Shown here: positions 1 to 12,530 of the stretch, one piece after another
Numbering within the stretch: position 1 is the first letter of the stretch
Layout: each line of letters starts with the position of its first letter
DNA from: Linanthus parryae
Taxonomy: Eukaryota > Streptophyta > Magnoliopsida > Ericales > Polemoniaceae
Direction of reading: 5' to 3'
Assembly (NCBI GenBank): GCA_023055425.1
Contig: JALGPY010000005.1
Location: 79,277,495 to 79,341,494 of the forward strand
DNA length: 64,000 nt
Position numbers and translations under genes: made by a program
Notes under the pieces: model-generated
What the model was told of the DNA's origin: nothing
Databases searched by the model: none
The model's input: the letters and a program-made list of their open reading frames with translations, nothing else

Positions 1-1380
1 ATAATATAGGTCCAGGTGAGATGGGAAATATCAATCCTCCTACGCATAAATCTTGGAGATGCTAATAACTTCTTCAGTTTTTCAAATGCAGCCTGATGCT
101 CCTCCGTCCATAAGAACGTCGCATTCTTCTTGAGTAAATTGACAAAGAAAAAGGTCAGCTCCACAATAGCTGGTATGAATATCCTTAGATATGACAATTT
201 TCCCAGAAATGTTTTCAGTGTACTCTGAGACTGTGGCATAGGTAGACTGGTGATTGTCGAGATCTTCGCGGGATCAGGCTCAATTCCATGCCGGTGAATT
301 ACACAACCTAGGAATTTTCCCGAGGTTACCCCAAATGCGCACTTCATGGGGTTCATTTTCAACTGGAAAGCTCGGCATCTGTCAAAGACTTTCCTCAAGT
401 CTTTCCAATGGTCTTTCTTTTGCCTTGATTTGACCACCAAGTCGTCCACATAGAACTCAGCTTCCTGATGCATCATGTCATGGAACAATGCCATCATTGC
501 GCGTTGATAAGTAGCACCTGAATTCTTTAGACCAAACGGCATAAATGTATAGTTGAAGACTCACACAGGTGCGATGAACACCGTCTTCTTCGCATCTTCT
601 GGGTCCATTTTGATCTGGTTGTAACCACTAAATCCATCCATGTGGATTCGATCAGGAGATCTATGTATGGCAAAGGGAAATCGTCCTTTAGGAAGAACTT
701 GTTCAGGTCTCTAAAGTCGACGCAAACGCATAGGCTTCCATTATTTTTCAGAACAGGCACAATGTTGGCGAGCCAGGTGGGGGTGGTGGTTAGGCTCGAT
801 GAACTTGACATTCAGCAACTTCACTATCTCTTCTTTTATCTTGACATCAAATTCTGGGCGGAAATTTCTTGCGCTTTGTTTTACTGGTTTCGAGCCTAGA
901 ATGACATACAGTCTATGCAAGGTGATGTCCTGGTCCAGCCCCAACATTTCATCATAATCCCATGCGCAAAAAATCCATGTATTCCTTCAGTAATTCAAGC
1001 AATTCTCGTTCTTCCTCATTTCTAAGATCCGCACTCAAGAAGACCGGCCTCTTCTTTTCCTCGGTTGGGCTCAGGAATACTTCTTTCAGTTCTTGTTTCT
1101 GAGGTTTTTGGCGGTCCTCCATGCATTTAAGGGCCTCTTTCAATTCCTCCAACGATGTCTTCCCCTTGTCTTCGTCTGAAGCCTCTGTTAACTCGCAAAT
1201 TTGCTTAGGGAAACTTTTCGATGGGATGGGTCGAAGATTACCCCGCGCACCTTCAGATGCGATAACACTTTTTCCCATTGGAGTAGAAGCTACCTACCTG
1301 CTTGCCTTCGTTGTCATGCTCGACAACTCTCTTCAGGGTGTATACATTCTTCTTGTTATAAGTTACTTTGGGAACTTCCT
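1..1380 (-). pseudogene. gypsy reverse transcriptase fragment, broken
   Basis: Several minus-strand frames together give a recognisable gypsy RT. The stretch with CVDFRDLN and KDDFPLP is near 640-730, MPFGLKNSGATYQRAM near 490-545, the catalytic YVDD at 441-452, and FGVTSGKFLG near 300-340, followed by the start of the connection/RNase H region toward base 1. An in-frame TGA at 561-563 stands where a sense codon, probably Trp, is expected just before the FNYTFMPFG block. Frameshifts near 620 and near 950 separate the pre-RT segment (952-1278) from the RT. The domain would copy element RNA into DNA, but this copy cannot be translated through. It runs off the left edge of the window. Confidence 0.85.
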
Positions 1381-1438
1381 CTCGCACAAGTTGCTTCTCC
1401 TTAGGTGCTTATCGCATTACCATCACCCCAGTTGGTGA

Positions 1439-2239
1439 TTAGTCTTTGATGTCCTCCCATTTGGGTAAAGGAGTCGGCCGAAACGGATCTGGAGTAGCTT
1501 CATCTTCCATTTCCTTGAACCACACAGCTTCAGACAAGTGCGCTTCCTCCAAATTGAACGGATTCACCGAGGCGGGTATCGCGACCACCCTGTCTCTCCA
1601 AATGGCCTTCATTACTTGATGAGCTGTGGAGGGCACATCGTCGAAGCGGTGGATCCATGCTCGACCAATGATCATATGATAAGTAGTGTTGGCGTCCATA
1701 ACATGGAATTTGGCAGAACACTTAATCTGCCCAATCTGGACTCCCCATCCCACGGTCATTCTAGAGTCGCTTCCGAAGCCCATCAGCGGTGATGGCTTTT
1801 TAACAATCTTGCTCTGTGGGATTCCAGCTAGCTCTAGAGTGCTGAGTGGAATCACATTTAATGCAGCTCAGCCATCAACGAAGGCTCTCTTGAACTCAAC
1901 ATCATTGATGACGGCCGTCACATACAACGGCCTCTGGTGACTCGCGTCTGCTCTCTTGTCCGATTCATCGAACGTCATGACTAGGCCATTTGATCGCGCG
2001 ACCCTGACAACTTTGTCGTTCGAGGTGACTAGTTCCTCTCCATAGTCTTCTTCCACCCTTAAGATGGCCTTTATCATCTCATGACTACAGTTTCTTGAGA
2101 AATTCATGTCATTGAACAATTTCTCAAACTTGTTGGAGTTTTCCATCCGCTCGGCGCGCGAGTCCTTCGTGTCCACGTCATAATCTTCGTACTCGTAGAT
2201 TTTGGCAACCTGGAATCCCTGCTTCCGCGACCTCTTCAA
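1439..2239 (-). pseudogene. gypsy protease region, broken by a stop
   Basis: Two minus-strand ORFs (1439-1855 and 1868-2239) lie in the same frame and are separated by a TGA just after the AFVDG motif, the expected aspartic protease active site. Downstream come NVIPLSTLELAG and the GRAWIHRFDDVPST stretch, matching the protease-to-RT linker of Tat-type elements. The upstream part holds an acidic linker after gag. The enzyme would process the Gag-Pol polyprotein. The stop at the active site makes it non-functional here. Confidence 0.75.
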
Positions 2240-3003
2240 GATCCATGATGGAGATCATAGCGATCTCCTTCCCTTGGGCTCCTGTCTCGCATGAGACGGC
2301 AAAGGATTGCTGCGTACATCTTTGGCCGGCTCATCGAACTGTCCCTCCTTATCTTTCTATCCACCAGCCATCTTAGCTTTTTGCACTCCATAATTGGGTG
2401 CATGACCTGCCCGTGGCACTCGCACCACCTTGGATCCCGCAGCTGATCTCCAGAGGGTTTGTGCTCCAGTTCTGGTAGGATTCCATCTTTCCGCCATCTT
2501 TTACAAAGGTTAATAGCGTATTCGATCGAACAAGGCAGGGGTGGTGCCTCCCGAGGCGCGGGTCGCTGTTTCTTGTGAGGGGATGCTACTGCATGCACAT
2601 CAACATCTCGCCCACGCTTGTAATTGAATATTTCGATCTTCAAGCCAGAGCTTGCTGGAGCGCGCTCACCGGTGTATCTCTTTTTCATCTTCTCCACCAG
2701 TGGCTCAATGTTCCTGGTACAGTCAATCAACTTTGAAAAGGTAGTCATGTTCAAATTGATTAGCATACCTTTGTATTCGTCGCGCATGCCTTGAAGTCAT
2801 ATCTCCACCAGGCGGCCTTCTGAGACCTCATCGATGCACTCCAAGGACCTGGACCTAAACTTGTTGATGAAAGAAACTCCTTCTTCATCATGTTTCTGGT
2901 ACATGCGAGAGAGATGGATAGTGGTAACCTTCTCTTCAACTTGGAATAATTTAGTGTAGAACCTCTTCACCATATCCTCCCACGTCTTGACAGATCCTGC
3001 CTC
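2236..3003 (-). pseudogene. gypsy gag, C-terminal part (left of solo LTR)
   Basis: The minus-strand ORFs 2797-3051 and 2236-2787 encode the second half of a Retrotrans_gag-type capsid. The first, after the LTR junction, contains KTWEDMVKRFYTKLF and a downstream segment ending SFINKFRSRSLE. The second continues with a stretch rich in basic residues and a CHGQVMHPIMECKKL motif similar to the Cys/His motif of the intact Tat gag. A frameshift or stop near 2790 separates the two. The N-terminal half lies at 4431-5321, on the other side of the inserted LTR. Confidence 0.75.
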
Positions 3004-3008
3004 GAGGG

Positions 3009-4425
3009 GGTTGGGTTTTGATTCATGGATGCGCAACGGAAACACAAACAATCATAAACCATGCAAAACCCTCCAAGGATCACAAGTCAAGAGACATAAC
3101 GATGGTAAGATAAGAAATCAATAACACACCTTAGGGTTTCTCCTTTGATGACTTCAAACGCGAATTGTGTCACGTTCTCTATAGTTGATCCACGCCTAGA
3201 GTTGAATACTAGATCTTCCAATCCTTGGTGCTAGCCCGGAAAGAGTAAGATGAAGAAGAATCACGCAAAACGAGACAAAACAAGGAGGTTTCGGCCTCCT
3301 TGTGGCCGACGGGGACGGGCGGCGGCGGCTCCTCTTTGCTTGCTTGATCTCTCCTTTTTGTTCTCTCCCACTCAAGTTATGATCAATAAGGTCATAAGTG
3401 TGGGAAGGAAGGAAGGAGTGTCCTTTATATAGTCCAACAAATCCTTGCCAACTACCTAAAGGACCTATTCTAGTCCTACTAGAATTCAATTTAGTCCCTT
3501 CCATTCAAATTAGTCCTACTAAGTTTGCAAGGTATTGCAAAGTGATCCTTCTAATTAATTAATCCAATTAATTAATTCCCAAATCTAGCTCAACTATATA
3601 TAGCGTGTGACCCCATAGGTTCTATCTAGTTGGTAGCAACATTTTGCTAATATGGAGCGGTTTCTAGCGAAACATCCATTCTAGCCAACTAATAGAATAG
3701 TCATCTTGACAAACCTTGTACAAGTAATTGTCTCATCCCTTTGTCTCTATATCCGGATTGGACACGAGACATACAAGTCACACTCGTATATCCAATCCAC
3801 AGTTTCTCGATCCATGGGAATAGCCTTATTCGTGCAAATAACATCAATATCCCATATTGATTTATTTTGAGTCTGGCCAGACATTCTATAAGCACTATCC
3901 CTCGAGTGGCCTAGGATATTTGCTCCCGTTATGTGGAAGGGACAAATTCTATCTACGTCCACTACGATCTCTAATCTTGCTTCTTATTGTATCCGGTACA
4001 CGCCTTTATAACTACCCAGTTACGGTGTAGCGTTTAACGCTACCAAAATCACAATAATCCACAACAAGAATATCTAGTGACTTCAAGTCTAAGGATGACA
4101 ATACCATTGTACCCCGAGAAGCACTTGTGACTTAACATAACGTGTATGTAGCCTTCTCGGATATGGGTCAATCCAGTGCGCCATTACCCTTAATGCACAC
4201 CTATGTGTTGGATCATGGTATCTCCATATCAATCCAACCCCACACTAGTCTATAGATGATTGTCCCATTAATCATTATACTGGACTAGGGATATTTAAGA
4301 TAAACAACACAATTGTAAATCTAAGGAATTCATTATATTAAATATCCAATAAATAATAAATGAATTTTCTAGCCACAAATAAATTCATACTAAACTAGAT
4401 TGCCTCTAGGGCATCTATTCCAACA
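3009..4425 (-). mobile_element. Solo copia LTR inserted in gypsy gag
   Basis: This 1.4 kb segment is the reverse complement of the LTRs at 5582-7017 and 12542-13979. It starts, in plus orientation, with a decayed copy of the LTR 3' end and finishes with the reverse complement of TGTTGGAATAGATGCC. A perfect 5-bp target duplication GAGGG flanks it at 3004-3008 and 4426-4430. There is no internal domain, so it most likely arose by recombination between the two LTRs of a former full-length element. Its outer TG has decayed to GG, which suggests it is older than the nearby full-length copy. ORFs inside it are chance frames. Confidence 0.93.
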
Positions 4426-4430
4426 GAGGG

Positions 4431-5321
4431 TCATATACCATTTATCCGCGACATTCTCCAGTGATTTAGGGAATTCACGCATAAGCAGCCTAGTATCAAC
4501 TCCATGCGGGCCCATCAGATCAACGAACCTCATTACATGCTCGTGCGCATTCCCGCTGTCTTCATCAAACTTTTCCCAATTAGGTTCATTGTAACCCGCA
4601 TGATTGGGCATCAGATATATGTCCCTCGAAATGGGAGGCACTTTGTCAACCCTTTGGACGACAGTGTCCGCGAAGCTCTGGTTAGCAATGATGCTGTCTA
4701 AGCGTTGTTCCAGAGCTGCGACGTTGGCAGGCGTACTTCCCCCAGGAGTTGACGTTGGTGCCGCGACAAAACTCGTAATGTAGGGCATGTTTGGATCATA
4801 GGTAGGGTGGAGGAGGGAGTGCATAACTCCCTGGGGCTCCATTCGCGTGTGGAGGCAACACGGGGTAAGGAGGGACATTCCCTGCAGACATTGAGGACAA
4901 GCCTGATTGGAGCCTCGGTGCCTGGGGTGCAGGGCCATTGGGGAGAGAAGATTGTGGGTTCGGTAGGATGGGCGTGTGTCTTATAGAGGTGGTGGTTACC
5001 CCCGGTGGAGGCAGTTAAGTTGTTAGTGGTGGGGATAAAGTCCCCTGAGCAGTGTTCTGAACAAGTCCTCCTAGAAGCGCCATGATCTGGGCGATCTGGA
5101 TGGATTGAGCTTGCATGGCCTTGGCCTGACTTTGGATTGTGGCCTATAGCGCCTCCAGAGAGGGATTGCTTACCGTAGCTGTCTGAGTGTTGGTGTTGGT
5201 GTTGGTGCTGGGAGTCTTGTCTCTCTGGGTTTCTTCTCCCAAAGGAGATACCATCATGAAGGTTACCCTCAAGAGATATGGCTGTTAAATTGATTGGCTG
5301 AAGCTTTGAAGGTGGATGAAT
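4431..5321 (-). pseudogene. gypsy gag, N-terminal part (right of solo LTR)
   Basis: Two overlapping minus-strand frames (4390-4938 and 4698-5324) carry the N-terminal gag region. One holds a coil-forming segment (NVAALEQRLDSIIANQSF) and then the start of the capsid fold, ending ENVADKWYMTL exactly at the solo LTR junction. The other, upstream, is Gln/His rich and holds the likely initiation region. A frameshift lies between them around 4900. If the LTR and one copy of the GAGGG duplication are removed, the frame runs from WYMTL straight into EAGSVKTWED of the left fragment. Confidence 0.7.
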
Positions 5322-5337
5322 CACGTCGGGTTCACCA
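5322..5337 (-). promoter_or_regulatory. Primer binding site of the decayed gypsy element
   Basis: The minus strand reads TGGTGAACCCGACGTG two to five bases after an LTR-like TTGTACA end (5343-5348 in plus coordinates), the usual place for a tRNA primer site. I have not matched it to a specific tRNA. Confidence 0.5.
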
Positions 5338-5342
5338 AATTG

Positions 5343-5576
5343 TGTACAAGGAAATCCTCAAGAGAGATCCAAGTGTACACGTCAAGTAGGGGATCTAAGA
5401 GTATGAACACAGAGAAATGCAAGGTGTGAGTAGGGAGAGAGTAAGCAATGGCAACTGTAAGAGAGAGAGACAACTTAATGATGGTAAGAGAGCTTAGAAG
5501 CAGAACTTCAGAACCGAACTCTTTCCATGGAGGGCTAACCTTCCTATATATAGTGGGGAAGTGACTGTTGTGGGGT
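5343..5576 (-). repeat. Proximal part of the gypsy 5' LTR
   Basis: Right of the primer site the minus strand shows a CT-rich leader preceded by a CTATATATAGG TATA-like box (about 5543-5553). This fits the R/U5 part of an LTR. The LTR is cut by the copia insertion at 5577-5581. The distal U3 part should resume at 13985, where a CTACA end at 14356-14360 is a candidate outer boundary (total about 610 bp). That boundary is tentative because the other LTR is outside the window. Confidence 0.5.
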
Positions 5577-5581
5577 TAATG

Positions 5582-7017
5582 TGTTGGAATAGATGCCCTA
5601 GAGGCAATCTAGTTTAGTATGAATTTATTTGTGGCTAGAAATTCATTTATTATTTATTGGATATTTAATATAATGAAGTCCTTAGATTTACAATTGTGTT
5701 GTTTATATTAAATGTCCCTAGTCCAGTATAATGATTAATAGGACAATCATCTATAGACTAGTATGGGGTTGGATTGATATGGAGATATCACGATCCAACA
5801 CATAGGTGTGCATTAGGGAATGTTGCACTGGATTGACCCATCTCTGAGAAGGCTACATACACGTTATGTTGAGTCACAAGCCCTTCTCGCGGTACAATGG
5901 TATTGTCATCTTTAGACTTGAAGTCACTAGATATTCTAGTTGTGGATTATTGTGATTTTGGTAGCTTTAAACGCTACACCGTAACTGGGTAGTTATAAAG
6001 GCGTGTACTGGATAAAATAAGAAGCAAGCTTAGAAATCGTAGTGGACGTAGATAGAATTTGTCCCTCCCACATAACGGGAGCAAATATCCTAGGCCACTC
6101 GAGGGATAGTGCTTACAGAACGTCTGGCCAGACTCAAATAAATCAATATGGGATATTGATGCTATTTGCACGAATAAGGCTATTCCCATGTATCGAGAAA
6201 CTATGGATTGGATATACGAGTGTGACTTGTATGTCCCGTGTCCAATCCGGATATAGAGACAAAGGGATGAGACAATTACTTGTACAAAAGGTTGTCAAGA
6301 TGACTATTCTATTAGTTGGCTAGAATGGATGTTTTTCTAGAAACCGCTCCATATTAGCAAATAGTTGCTACCAACTAGATAGAACCTATGGGGTCACACG
6401 CTACATAGAGTTGAACTAGATTTGGGAATTAATTTATAGGATTAATTAATTAGAAGGATCACTTTGCAAAATATTGCAAACTTAGTAGGGACTAATTTGC
6501 AAGGAAGGGACTAAATCGAATTCTAGTAGGACTAGAATAAGTCCTTTAGGTAGTTGGCAAGGAGTTGTTGGACTATATAAAGGACCCTCCTTCCTTCCTT
6601 CCCATAGAACTTATGCTCATTATTGAACATAACAAGAGTGGGAGAGAACAAAAGGAGAGAGAGAGAGAGCAACAAGCAAAGGAGTCGACCGCCCCTTTGC
6701 CCATCGCCCGTCCCGTCGGCCACAAGGAGGCCGAGACCCTCCTTTTGGGTCTCGTTTTGCGTGATTCTTCTTCCTCTTCCTCTTCCGGGCTAGCACCAAG
6801 GACTTGGGAGATTCTAGGATCAATTCTAGGCGTGGATCAACCATAGAGAACGTGACACAATTCGCGTTTGAAGTCATCAAAGGAGAACCCTAAGGTGTGT
6901 TATTGATTTCTTACCCTCACCATCGTTATGTCTCTTGACTTGTGATCCTTGGAGGGTTTTGCATAGTTTTATGATTGTTTGTGTTTCCGTTGCGCATCCA
7001 TGAATCAAAACCGTACA
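5582..7017 (+). repeat. Copia 5' LTR
   Basis: The LTR begins TGTTGGAATAG and ends CCGTACA, and is repeated at 12542-13979. The body contains an AT-rich U3, a GA-rich stretch near 6650-6670 and a GC-rich patch near 6690-6745. The 93-codon frames inside it recur in the other copies only because the LTR is repeated. Confidence 0.95.
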
Positions 7018-7018
7018 G

Positions 7019-7032
7019 TGGTATTAGAGCCA
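7019..7032 (+). promoter_or_regulatory. Copia primer binding site (initiator Met tRNA type)
   Basis: TGGTATTAGAGCCA lies one base after the 5' LTR. It differs by one base from TGGTATCAGAGCC, the usual complement of the plant initiator methionine tRNA 3' end. Confidence 0.85.
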
Positions 7033-8685
7033 CAGGTCGTAGAGCATAAACGTGGTTTATGTGTTACGTTTTAGTTGTTTTACACCTTAATTTGATTGTT
7101 TATCGCGTAAAACAAGGCAAATCAAGCATGGGATGCAATTTGTCAATAATTAATCATAACAAGATCCAATTTTTGCATTGGATGCATGAATTGGTGTGTT
7201 TGAGAAATTTAGGATCTTAGATCTTGGGTTTGGGCATCCTTGGGGAAGAAGGAGTTCTTCCAAAACAAGGAAACAACCAAACTTGGGCACCAAGCAAGGG
7301 AGTTGTTTTGGAAACAACTCCCATAAGGAGGTTCGGCCCCCTAGGGGACCGCCCCCCTTGCTTGCCGCCCAAGCTTGGCCGCCCTCGGGGCCGCGGCCTA
7401 GGCTTGTGGGTTTTGGGCCGGCCCGGCCCTAGGGCCTTGTAATTCATCTTATTGGGCCCGGGCAATTTGGTTGTTGGGCCCATGGACCGTTTTAACCCTA
7501 GAAATCCTAAAATCAATTAAAATTGACCAAGCGCTTTAAAATTGGATTTTAACTGTTTATGTGCAAATCGCATGGTGATTGGATATGGCCTTAGGATGTG
7601 GTTTGATGTGGATGTTTAATTTTGTGGTTTGGTTTTACGGCATGCGAGCTGATCAATTAATTGTAATAATTAATTAGGGTTTTATGGCCTGCGTGCCATT
7701 TTTTTTCCTCAACTTGTGAGATTTATTTTATTTAGTATAGAAGTTAGCTAGTGCTAGATAAAGTAGATTGTTAGCCAAGATTGAAGAAAAGAAGCCCAAA
7801 GCCAAAGAAGCCACAAAAGATGGAGCATGGAGCATGGAGCATTCTACATGACTATGAAGGATGGACCAAAAGATCAAGACGCATGGAGATGTGTTTGTTT
7901 TAGGGTTCATAGATAATTCCATTGACTTGGAATTATCTTAGTCTAGAAAAGGCCATATCCACATCACGTTTAATTTCTGTTTTGTGGTTGTTTATTTTAT
8001 TTTCTTATTATTGTGTGGTTGGTGTATGGATGATGCATGCAATTAGGATAATAAGATAATTAGACAATCCGGATCTATTATTTGGAGTTGTGCCCAAACT
8101 CAAATAGATAGATTAGTTGATATTGATCAACAAAACAATTAAAATTGAATTTAAAAATCCCTCAAAATTTAAATATTGTGTTCTTGCCTTCTCGTTATTT
8201 AAACACTCATTATCATCATTATTTATCAAGTTCGTGCGTGCCAAAGCATGGCGACTTGGTTCATAATGATGGAATGCGATGGCACGTAACAATGTGCAAT
8301 TGTTTAGATAAGAGGTTGAACACAACTAGGCTATTAATTTGATTAAGAAACCTAGAGGCAATCAATTGGGATTATCCATATGGATGGATAAATAAGGAGT
8401 TATTTGCCCAATTGAACCAAGAGTTGCATAAGGGATGCAATTGGAATTGTTCTTACCTAAAGTAGTCAAATTATGGGTGACTTGCCAAAGCAAGCTCATA
8501 AGGAGATGAAAGATGGATCTTGGCCCACTAGAAAATATAAGGATATTTTCCGCATTAATATCTTGAGGGTTATTAATCCGTAGATAAATAGTGGGAGCTA
8601 TATTTGATAAACTAGCCATTATTAAATATAGTCAAAAATTCACAAATACTAAAACTTGTGTATTTTCCTTTTTGTAGAATTCCAA
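7033..8685 (+). other. Copia untranslated leader, 1.65 kb
   Basis: No convincing protein is encoded between the primer site and gag. The segment holds a very GC-rich palindromic block at about 7320-7445, rich in GGCC and GCCC, inside otherwise AT-rich DNA. A pyrimidine stretch with TTTTTGTAG ends about nine bases before the gag ATG and looks like a 3' splice site, so the leader may be spliced. That is inference only. Confidence 0.6.
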
Positions 8686-11600
8686 ATGGCAAACAACTCA
8701 TCGAGTTCACAACATTCCCTACGATCTGTCCTTGAGAAGGACAAGCTCTCTGGAACCAACTTTCTTGATTGGTACAGAAACTTGAGAATTGTTCTCAAGC
8801 AAGAGAAGAAACTGTACGCAATAGAGGAGCATGTTCCAGAAGGTCCAGAGAACCAAACAACTGCTGCCCTAAAGACGTATCAAAAGTGTGTTGATGACGC
8901 TAATGATGCGGCCTGCCTTATGCTATGCACCATGACTTCTGAGCTTCAGAAGCAACACGAAAACATGAATGATGTCGATATGATCGAGCATCTGAAGCAG
9001 CTCTTCCAAGAGCAGGCAAGGGTAGAGAGGTATGAGGTCTCTAAGGCACTGTTCAAGTGTCATCTGGCAGGAGGGAACCCGGTGGAACCCCATGTACTCC
9101 GTATGATCGGGTACTTGGAGAATCTCGCCCGACTAGGATTCCCGATCGGCCAAGAGTTGGCAACCGGCCTCGTGTTGCAATCGTTGCCCGAGAGTTATGG
9201 ACAGTTCATCATGAACTATAACATGAACGAGATCGTGAAACCACTGCCAGATTTACTCAATATGTTGAGGACAGCTGAACAGAGCATCAACAAGGGTAAG
9301 GGCAAGGCCATTATGATGGTACAGAAAGGAAAAGGCAAAAGGTTTGCCTCTTCCTCCAAGGGCAAAGGCAAGTCAGTTGCCAAGTTCAAGGAAACTGCCC
9401 TTAAGCCTGTTGGTGGCATTGCCAAAGGTGTGACTAAAGGTGAATGTCACTACTACAGTCAGCCTGGACACTGGAGGAGGAACTGCCCAAAATATCTGGA
9501 GGACAAGAGGCTTGGAATAGTGATTCCACCACCACCAGGTATTTTTGTTGTAGATGTCAATTTAACTGTCTCTACATCATGGGTATTAGATACTGGATGT
9601 GGATCTCATATTTTTCGAAATATGCAGGATCTAAAGAGAAGTAGAAGATTGGCTAAAGGAGAGGTAGATCTGCGCGTTGGGAATGGAGCAAAGGTTGCTG
9701 CGTTGGCCATAGGCGTGTGCGAGCTATCTCTGCCTTCAGGATTAGTTTTAGAATTAAATAATTGCTATTTTGTGCCTGCTATGAGCAGAAACATTATTTC
9801 TATTTCTTGTTTGGACAAGGATGGTTTTATTATTTCAATAAAGAACAATTGTTGTTCCTTTTATTTTAATAATATTCATTATTTTAGTGCGCAATTATTT
9901 AATGGACTTTATGTCCTTGATCTAAGCAATCCTGTCTACAAAATTAATACCAAGCGGATTAAAATAAATGATTTAAATCCTGCTTATTTATGGCACTGTC
10001 GTTTAGGCCACATAAATGAGAAACGTGTATCTAGACTCCATAAGTATGGATTACTAGACTCATTTGATTTTGAATCATATGAGACATGTGAGGCTTGTTT
10101 ATTGGGAAAAATGACAAAGTCCCCTTTCAATAAGAAAGGTGAGAGGACTAGTGAACAATTGGCGCTCATACATACCGATGTGTGTGGGCCATTTGCCACG
10201 CCTGCCAGGGATGGTTATGTCTACTTCATTACATTTACTGATGATTACAGTAGATATGGATTTGTGTACCTTATGAGGGCAAAATCCGAATCCTTTGAAG
10301 TGTTCAAAGAATTCAAGAATGAAGTAGAGAAGCAACTTGGCAAAAGTATCAAGGCTCTATGATCGGATTGTGGAGGAGAATACTTGAGCTAAGAGTTTGA
10401 CGACTATCTTAGAGAGTGTGGGATCGTGTCCCAACTCACTCAAACCGGAACGCCACAATGGAATGGCGTGTCCGAGAGGAGGAATCGAACCCTATTGGAT
10501 ATGGTTCGATCTATGATGTGTCAAACCGATCTTCCATTATCATTTTGGGGCTACGCTCTATTAAGTGAAGCTTTCACCATTAACCGTGTTCTATCTAAAT
10601 CAGTCATGAAGACACCATATGAGATGTGGAGTGGGAGACGTCCCACACTGTCGTTCATGAGGATTTAGGGCTGCGATGTCTATGTAAAACGTTTACAATC
10701 AGACAAGCTAGGGCCTAAATCGGATAAGTATAAATTTGTGGGTTACCCTAAGGAAACTAAGGGATACTACTTCTACAATCCAACCAAGAACAAAGTGTTT
10801 GTTGCTCGGACCGGCGTTTTCTAGAAAGAGAGTTTGTCCTTAAAGAAGCAAGTGGGAGGAATGTACAACTTGAAGAGGTTCAAGAACCACAAATCACTGA
10901 ACCGATTATAGAACATGAACAGGAACCACAAGCAATTGTGGATCAACCTGTTCAGGTAACACAAGAGCTTCGTAGATCTAGTAGAGTGCGCCAGGAACCC
11001 GAGAGGTATGGACTTCTCGTGACCGATTCCGGTGACACGATGCTCATAGATGATGAGCCTACTACCTATGAGGAGGCCATGAATGGCCCAGACTCTCAGA
11101 AGTGGCTAGAAGCCATGAGATCCGAGATGGAATCCATGTATACCAACAAAGTATGGACTTTGGTGGAACCACCCGATGGGGCGCGGCCCATAGGGTGCAA
11201 GTGGGTCTTCAAGAAGAAGATCGACATGGATGGTAATGTGATTACCTATAAGGGCCGATTGGTGGCTAAAGGATTCAGACAGATTCATGGTATTGACTAT
11301 GATGAAACCTTTTCACCAGTCGCTATGACCAAATCCATCCGAATCCTACTTGCGATTGCAGCATACCATGACTATGAGATTTGGCAGATGGATGTCAAAA
11401 CAGCATTCCCTTATGGGAATCTCCTAGAGGACGTGTATATGATACAGCCAGAGGGTTTTGAGGATCCAAAACAAGCCAATAAAGTCTGTAAGCTGCAACG
11501 ATCCATTTATGGATTGAAGCAAGCTTCTAGGAGTTGTAATCGACGTTTTGATGAAGTGGTCAAAGAGTTTGGCTTCATCATAAACGAAGATGAGTCTTGT

Positions 11601-12520
11601 GTCTACAAGAAGGTTAGTGGGAGCTCTGTAGCTTTTCTAGTCTTGTATGTGGATGACATACTACTCATTGGAAACGACATTCCCATGCTTCAATCCGTTA
11701 AAGATTGGCTAGGGAAGTGTTTCTCAATGAAGGACTTAGGGGAAGCAGCCTATATACTCGGTATAAAAATCTATAGAGATAGATCTAAGAGGTTGCTAGG
11801 CCTAAGTCAAAGTACATATATTGACAAGGTGTTGAAACGGTTCAACATGCAAGATTCCAAGAAGGGATTCTTGCCCATGTCACATGGAATCACTCTTTCG
11901 AAGAGTGGTTGTCCTTCCAATGAGATTAAGAAGGAACGCATGAGTAGAATTCCCTATGCCTCGGCCATAGGATCTATCATGTACGCCATGTTATGTACTA
12001 GACCAGATGTGTCATATGCGTTGAGTATGACAAGCAGATACCAATCCAATCCGGGTGAGAGTCACTGGATTGCAGTCAAGAACATCCTAAAGTACTTGAG
12101 AAGAACTAAGGATGCCTTCTTGATATTTGGGGGTGAGGAAGAGTTGCGTGTAAGCGGTTACACTGATGCAAGCTTCCAAACCGACAGAGATGACTTCAGA
12201 TCACAGTCGGGATATGTGTTTTGCCTGAGTTGAGCAGCGGTGAGCTGGAAGAGTTCCAAGCAAGAGACGGTAGCTGATTCTACAACAGAGGCTGAGTACA
12301 TTGTTGCAAATGGCACAGCAAAGGAAGTTGTTTGGATCAGAAAGTTTGTTTCTGAACTTGGTGTGGTCCCTAGCATTGTGGGTCCAGTCGAGTTGTTCTG
12401 TGACAACACTGGGGCGATCGCGCAATCAAAGGAACCAAGATCGCACCAGAAGTCCAAACACGTGCTCAGGAAGCATGAAGGGCACACTAGGAGTATGGGC
12501 ATACGAGATGCGCCAGATTG
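8686..12520 (+). pseudogene. Copia gag-pol polyprotein, broken by stops, frameshift and deletion
   Basis: I chose the ATG at 8686 because MANNSSSSQHSLRS starts the conserved Gag; an upstream TTG-initiated extension lacks support. Gag covers residues 1-250. The zinc knuckle (C254, H262, C267) has Tyr257 in place of its second Cys. The protease motif LDTGCGSH follows near 9585, then the GAG-pre-integrase block WHCRLGH and integrase motifs HTDVCGP, TDDYSR and NGVSERRNR. RT has YVDDILL near 11645 and ends in RNase H (DSTTEAEY). In-frame stops lie at 10360 (TGA), 10390 (TAA), 10666 (TAG) and 12231 (TGA). A one-base loss near 10818 shifts the frame. RNase H jumps from HVLRKH to a terminal GIRDAPD, so the end of the domain is deleted. 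Confidence 0.93.
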
Positions 12521-12530
12521 ACTCTAGTGC

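Larger units (their letters stand above)
1..5576 (-). mobile_element. Decayed Tat-like Ty3/gypsy retrotransposon, left end outside window
   Basis: Read on the minus strand, the order from right to left is: LTR-like end with TATA box, primer binding site, gag, protease, reverse transcriptase, then the window edge. The protein fragments resemble those of the intact Tat-lineage element at 41802-55395: the protease-side stretch ending in GRAWIHRFDDVPST parallels GRPWIHENGVVPST, and both share the RT block around YVDDLVV. The reading frame is broken many times by stops and frameshifts, so it is a dead copy. Two copia-family insertions interrupt it: a solo LTR in gag and a full element in the leader/LTR region. 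Its RNase H and integrase, if present, lie left of the window. Lineage is inferred from protein similarity read by eye. Confidence 0.85.

Noticed and set aside
6042..6323. 93-codon frame repeated at 13002-13283 and, inverted, at 3700-3960
   Set aside because: It recurs only because the copia LTR is repeated; the copies differ at stops and no motif is present.
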